DNA of 64,000 bases, from NCBI RefSeq assembly GCF_002252585.1, contig NZ_NQLD01000008.1; one strand, given 5' to 3'. Numbering within the stretch: position 1 is the stretch's first letter; the number at the start of each line of letters is the position of its first letter. This document shows positions 60,628 to 64,000 of the stretch, piece after piece. Source of the DNA: Methanocatella intestini (lineage in GTDB: Archaea; Methanobacteriota; Methanobacteria; Methanobacteriales; Methanobacteriaceae). A model generated the notes under the pieces. That model was not told the origin of the DNA. It was given only the letters and a program-made list of their open reading frames with translations, and did not search any database. Made by a program: the position numbers and the translations under genes.

Positions 60628-63450
60628 ACACCCCCTTCAGAATCTAAATAATTCCAAAATCTTCTCCAAGCCATATCTCCAACAACACCTTTGAAATAAT
60701 TATACGGTAAATAAAAAGTTTTTTTCAAGTTACTTTCCCCGAATGCTTCATCTATCACATATCTTGTAGCTGTTTTTATAGGTTTTTTTGGATTATCAGT
60801 TTTGATATATTTTGTAGATTGGTGTAAAACGGTTCTATGATAACCTCCATTGAAATTACGGACAATAACCTGATCATTATTCTTTACAAGTAACTTAGCA
60901 CCATCCTTACCAAAACTTTTAACTGCAGTATTAGTTAATGCACCAGTACCTACACCCATACCTACAACATTAAGTCCCATAGAAAGACCAAAGCAAATTA
61001 AATTTTCATCAGTAGCTCCAACATATTTACCATTTTTATCAAAATCGAATAAACCACAACTATAAGCAGTGAATAAAGTACCTGCACCCATTAAACCAAG
61101 CCCTAATGGAAGCCCAATACCAGTAAATGTAACAATTGCACCTACATCAAATAAAATACCTCCCGCAATACCTGCCCAAAATTTAGGATCAGAAACATAC
61201 ATTTTAACATAATCTTCAAAATTCATACTAGTTGCAGTAGCTACAACACCCCCTAACAAACCAACAAGACAACCTAAGGGAGTTCCTTCAACAATTTTAG
61301 TTGCAACATTAATGAAAGAATTCCATGATTCGCCTAAAATTAAATCACCGAATTCTTCCATTAACAAACTACCTTTCAATAAATTACCTAAAGATTCAGA
61401 TAATCCATTTAAATCATTAGATGAACCATTTAAATATCCCTTAACAGTGTTAGAATTATCCAATATTTCTTCAGCTAAATCACAAGCCCATTCTGCTTGT
61501 TGATTAGAATAACAATAAGAACCATAAATACTCATAATATGATCTCGCAGTATGCCCGTTTGAGAATCATAAATTAAAAGCTTATCATCACTATTATTTT
61601 CACGAATTAAAGTATAAAATCCATCACGAATAATTTCCAATGAACCACCATGTTCTAAAATATAACCTAAACCCACAGTAGCAGAAGTATTATCATTCCA
61701 ATTTGGGAATAATGTTTTACCTACATAATGTTCTATTGGTGAAAAACTCGCAGAACATGCAAAATTAAAGGCTCGAACATTATCCTCATCACCTTTTACA
61801 GTTCGTCCAAAATTAAAAGAACATTCTCCACTTAAGATAGTCTGATAAACATCATCTCTTACACTCATAACCATAGGACTTGTACGATCCCAAGATACAT
61901 TAAAACGTGCTGCAGAAGCATCAGCAACTAAATCATTACAATAAATCACCAATAACCCTTCCATAAAACTACCATAAGCAGCTTTCATAAAACCATTACT
62001 ATAAACTAAAGAACCATTTTTATAGGTTTTATCTTTTTGATTTAAGTAATATCTTAAAATATTATCAGTTATACGAGTATTCGCAAAAGTAAATGTCATT
62101 AAACCATCATACCATGCTTCAGTATAATAACCATAAGCATATTTATAATTCCAAGCCATAGTACCATTACTATAATAAGTAGTTTTCCAAACATCATAAT
62201 ATGCGGAATTTTTACCTACTTCATGAGCATAACTACCATCAATATAATTAATAATACCATATCTACAAGTATTATCTCCAATCCAATTATAACAACCATT
62301 ATACTTCGTGCCAAAATTAAAATATTTATTTTCATCTCCAAAATAATTTACATTCATGGAAATTGTGTCTTGGAATTTACTTGAATTATATTTAACAAAA
62401 TTAATTTCATTATCAGTTAGTTTATAAGAGTTTTTCAATAAATTTAATAAAACATTATCAATTGATGTATTATGCTCTTTTAACACAGAATTTAATTTTT
62501 CAGATGTCCAGTTAAATTCTAAAGAACCATATATTTCATTAATTTCATTCAAAGTATGTTTATTATATTTAAAAGAAAGCCAAACATAATCCATTCCAAT
62601 GCGCCTATATAAATTATCATTTAAAAATTTATTATATAAATTCACTGCATCAAAAACAACACTACGATAATTTTGTTTAATACTTTTATAATAACTGCTA
62701 TCTACATAGAATTTTTTAGTAATTTCACCATTTATTATTAAATTTATCTCACTTTCAAAATCATCTTTATACTTCCAAACAGCACTAATCCACTCAACAG
62801 AATCATTTAAAGGTACATCAAATTCATAATTGAAAGAATTGTTAGTACCCTGCTTTATTGCAGAACTATTAATAACAATGTGTGCAAAAGATTTATTTTC
62901 AACAGAAATCTGTGAATAAACATCATCCACAGAAATATTAACATCACGACTACTACCTGAACTAAAAGTTACATCATAATATGCTTTACCATTATAATAA
63001 TATCACATCAACACCATTAAATTTAACTATTAAACCATCAGGAATACAACCTAAATTTGATGAATCTTCCAAATAAGAACCTCCAACACCATCCCAACCA
63101 TTCGTTAAATCAGCACAAATTGTAGCTCCAGTAATTAAACCATTATGAGATTTATAAGAAGAAATACTCGTATATAAATATAAAAATGGTTTAAAATCAA
63201 AATAATGAACATTATTATTGCAATATAAATGTTGTGAAATTGAATCAAAATTATTAGAACCCCACCAATTATAAGTTACATTAATTCTATTACATTCCAT
63301 ATTATTATAAAAATTAAAACCATAATTATGAGAGATAATATTAAAATTGATATTTAAATCATTAGATACATCCTCTAAATAAATACCATATGTATTATAT
63401 TGAATAATATTACTTATAATATTATAATAATTTGAAGTTCCAATAAAGAT
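60624..63450 (-). pseudogene. Adhesin-like protein with toxin-like C-terminus, frameshifted and missing its start
   Basis: From 63450 down, the minus strand encodes beta-helix turns (GIFIGTSNYYNIISN, YGIYLEDVSNDLN, NVTYNWWGSNNFD) and an Ig-like strand ending FNGVDV. One extra A near 62993 ends this frame at TAA (62992). The next frame continues YYYNGKAYYDVTFSSGSSRD and stays open for 768 codons from GTG 62930. This second part has a large domain (GSFMEGLLVIYCNDLVADAS), a Gly-rich hydrophobic region (about residues 545-665 of the 768) and a last 100 residues with GGYHRTVLHQSTKYI and GDMAWRRFWNYLD. The layout recalls polymorphic toxins, but I recognise no toxin family. The original N-terminus and signal peptide are absent; the frame instead runs into an ATPase gene. 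Confidence 0.55.
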
Positions 63451-64000
63451 TCCTGCCACTTGGCTAGCTACATTTAATGCAGTTTTCTTGTTATCTCCTG
63501 TAAGCATATATGTTTCAATGCCCATTTTGTGCAATTCTTCAATAGTTCTTTTAGAATTAGCTTTAATTTTATCAGATAAGCTTAAAATACCTTTAACTGC
63601 ACCATCAATAGCTACAAAAATTATAGTTTTGCTAAGATTTTCTAAATTCTCGTATTCTTCCAGAACACTTTGAGGAATTTCAATATTCTGAGACTCCAAA
63701 AGCTTTTTATTTCCTGCTAAAACATCTTTATCATCAACTTGAGCTTTTAAACCTTTCCCAGTTATGTTTTCAAATGATGAAGTTTGATTAAGTTCCAGAT
63801 TCATGTTATTTGCTTTTCTGACAATTGCCTTAGCTATAGGGTGGTTTGAATTTTTCTCTACACTGGCTGCAAGTTCAACTAGTTCATTTTCACTGATTCC
63901 ATAGCAGATAATATCATCCACTTCCGGCTGACCTTCAGTTATGGTTCCTGTTTTATCAAATGCTGCTACATCAATTTTACCTGCATTTTCCAGAGTATCA
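63451..64000 (-). pseudogene. Truncated heavy-metal P-type ATPase, fused in frame to the adhesin gene
   Basis: The fragment, cut at the window edge, has DKTGTITEGQPEVDDI (phosphorylated Asp), EKNSNHPIAKAIV (the HP motif), GKGLKAQVDDKDVLAGNKKL and GIETYMLTGDNKKTALNVAS, the nucleotide-binding domain of a copper-type P1B ATPase. Directly after VASQVAGI, where the hinge GDGINDSPAL and two last membrane helices should follow, the frame passes without a stop into beta-helix sequence. The pump cannot work as such. The front half of the gene lies beyond the window. A genomic recombination and a false assembly join are both possible. Confidence 0.75.

Overview
The window looks like the chromosome of a low-GC, pseudomurein-walled methanogen, most likely a gut Methanobrevibacter (M. 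smithii or a close relative; inferred from gene content, not searched). It carries an F420-reducing hydrogenase operon, archaeal information-processing genes (aIF2-alpha, S27e, L44e, Nop10, PCNA, GINS, type II methionine aminopeptidase), archaeal RNase P RNA, an A1:U72 initiator tRNA, TATA-box promoters and several giant adhesin-like surface proteins.

Layout. 0-4.3 kb: gatB, a CBS-ParB-like gene and hisE on the plus strand, facing a GNAT gene and larB. 4.3-8.0 kb: hypF, a proteasome-type Ntn-hydrolase and a 48-residue protein. 8.3-12.9 kb: heat-shock block with a divergent HSR1-like winged-helix regulator, its repeated TAAC-N5-GTTA sites, then grpE, dnaK and dnaJ. 13-41 kb: five very large exported proteins, all on the minus strand: four beta-helix/Ig-like adhesin-like proteins and one membrane-anchored, extracytoplasmic CobN/magnesium-chelatase-like protein. 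41-42.5 kb: RNase P RNA and initiator tRNA, probably one transcript, then two small membrane/coiled-coil proteins. 42.6-47.7 kb: map, frhADGB and a PepSY protein. 47.8-50.5 kb: two tRNA-Arg genes and an ArsR plus Zn/Cd P-type ATPase operon. 50.7-59 kb: EndoQ-like nuclease, a possible methanogenesis-marker protein, the translation operon rpl44e-rps27e-aIF2alpha-nop10-PAC2, GINS and PCNA, and a MurT/GatD pair. 59-64 kb: a disturbed accessory region with two broken small membrane-protein genes, two intact ones, a frameshifted adhesin-like protein with a toxin-like C-terminus, and the truncated front part of a second P-type ATPase fused in frame to that adhesin gene.

Themes. Nickel and hydrogenase biology: hypF, larB, frhADGB with its protease frhD. 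Stress: HSR1-like regulator and the DnaK system. Surface: about 28 kb of adhesin-like genes, three of which share the same C-terminal 80-residue repeat and three of which have a good ribosome-binding site followed by ATT instead of ATG. The most unusual items are the extracytoplasmic chelatase-like protein, the Ntn-hydrolase with Thr1/Asp17/Lys33 spacing, and the right end of the window, where an adhesin/toxin-like gene and a string of small membrane genes resemble a polymorphic toxin-immunity locus and where an ATPase-adhesin chimera marks a rearrangement or an assembly join.

No gene-free stretch exceeds 300 bases; the longest (8036-8271, 8845-9084, 31138-31383, 40833-41096, 46951-47214) are AT-rich promoter or terminator DNA, described where they show structure. 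No IS element, CRISPR array or replication origin was recognised.
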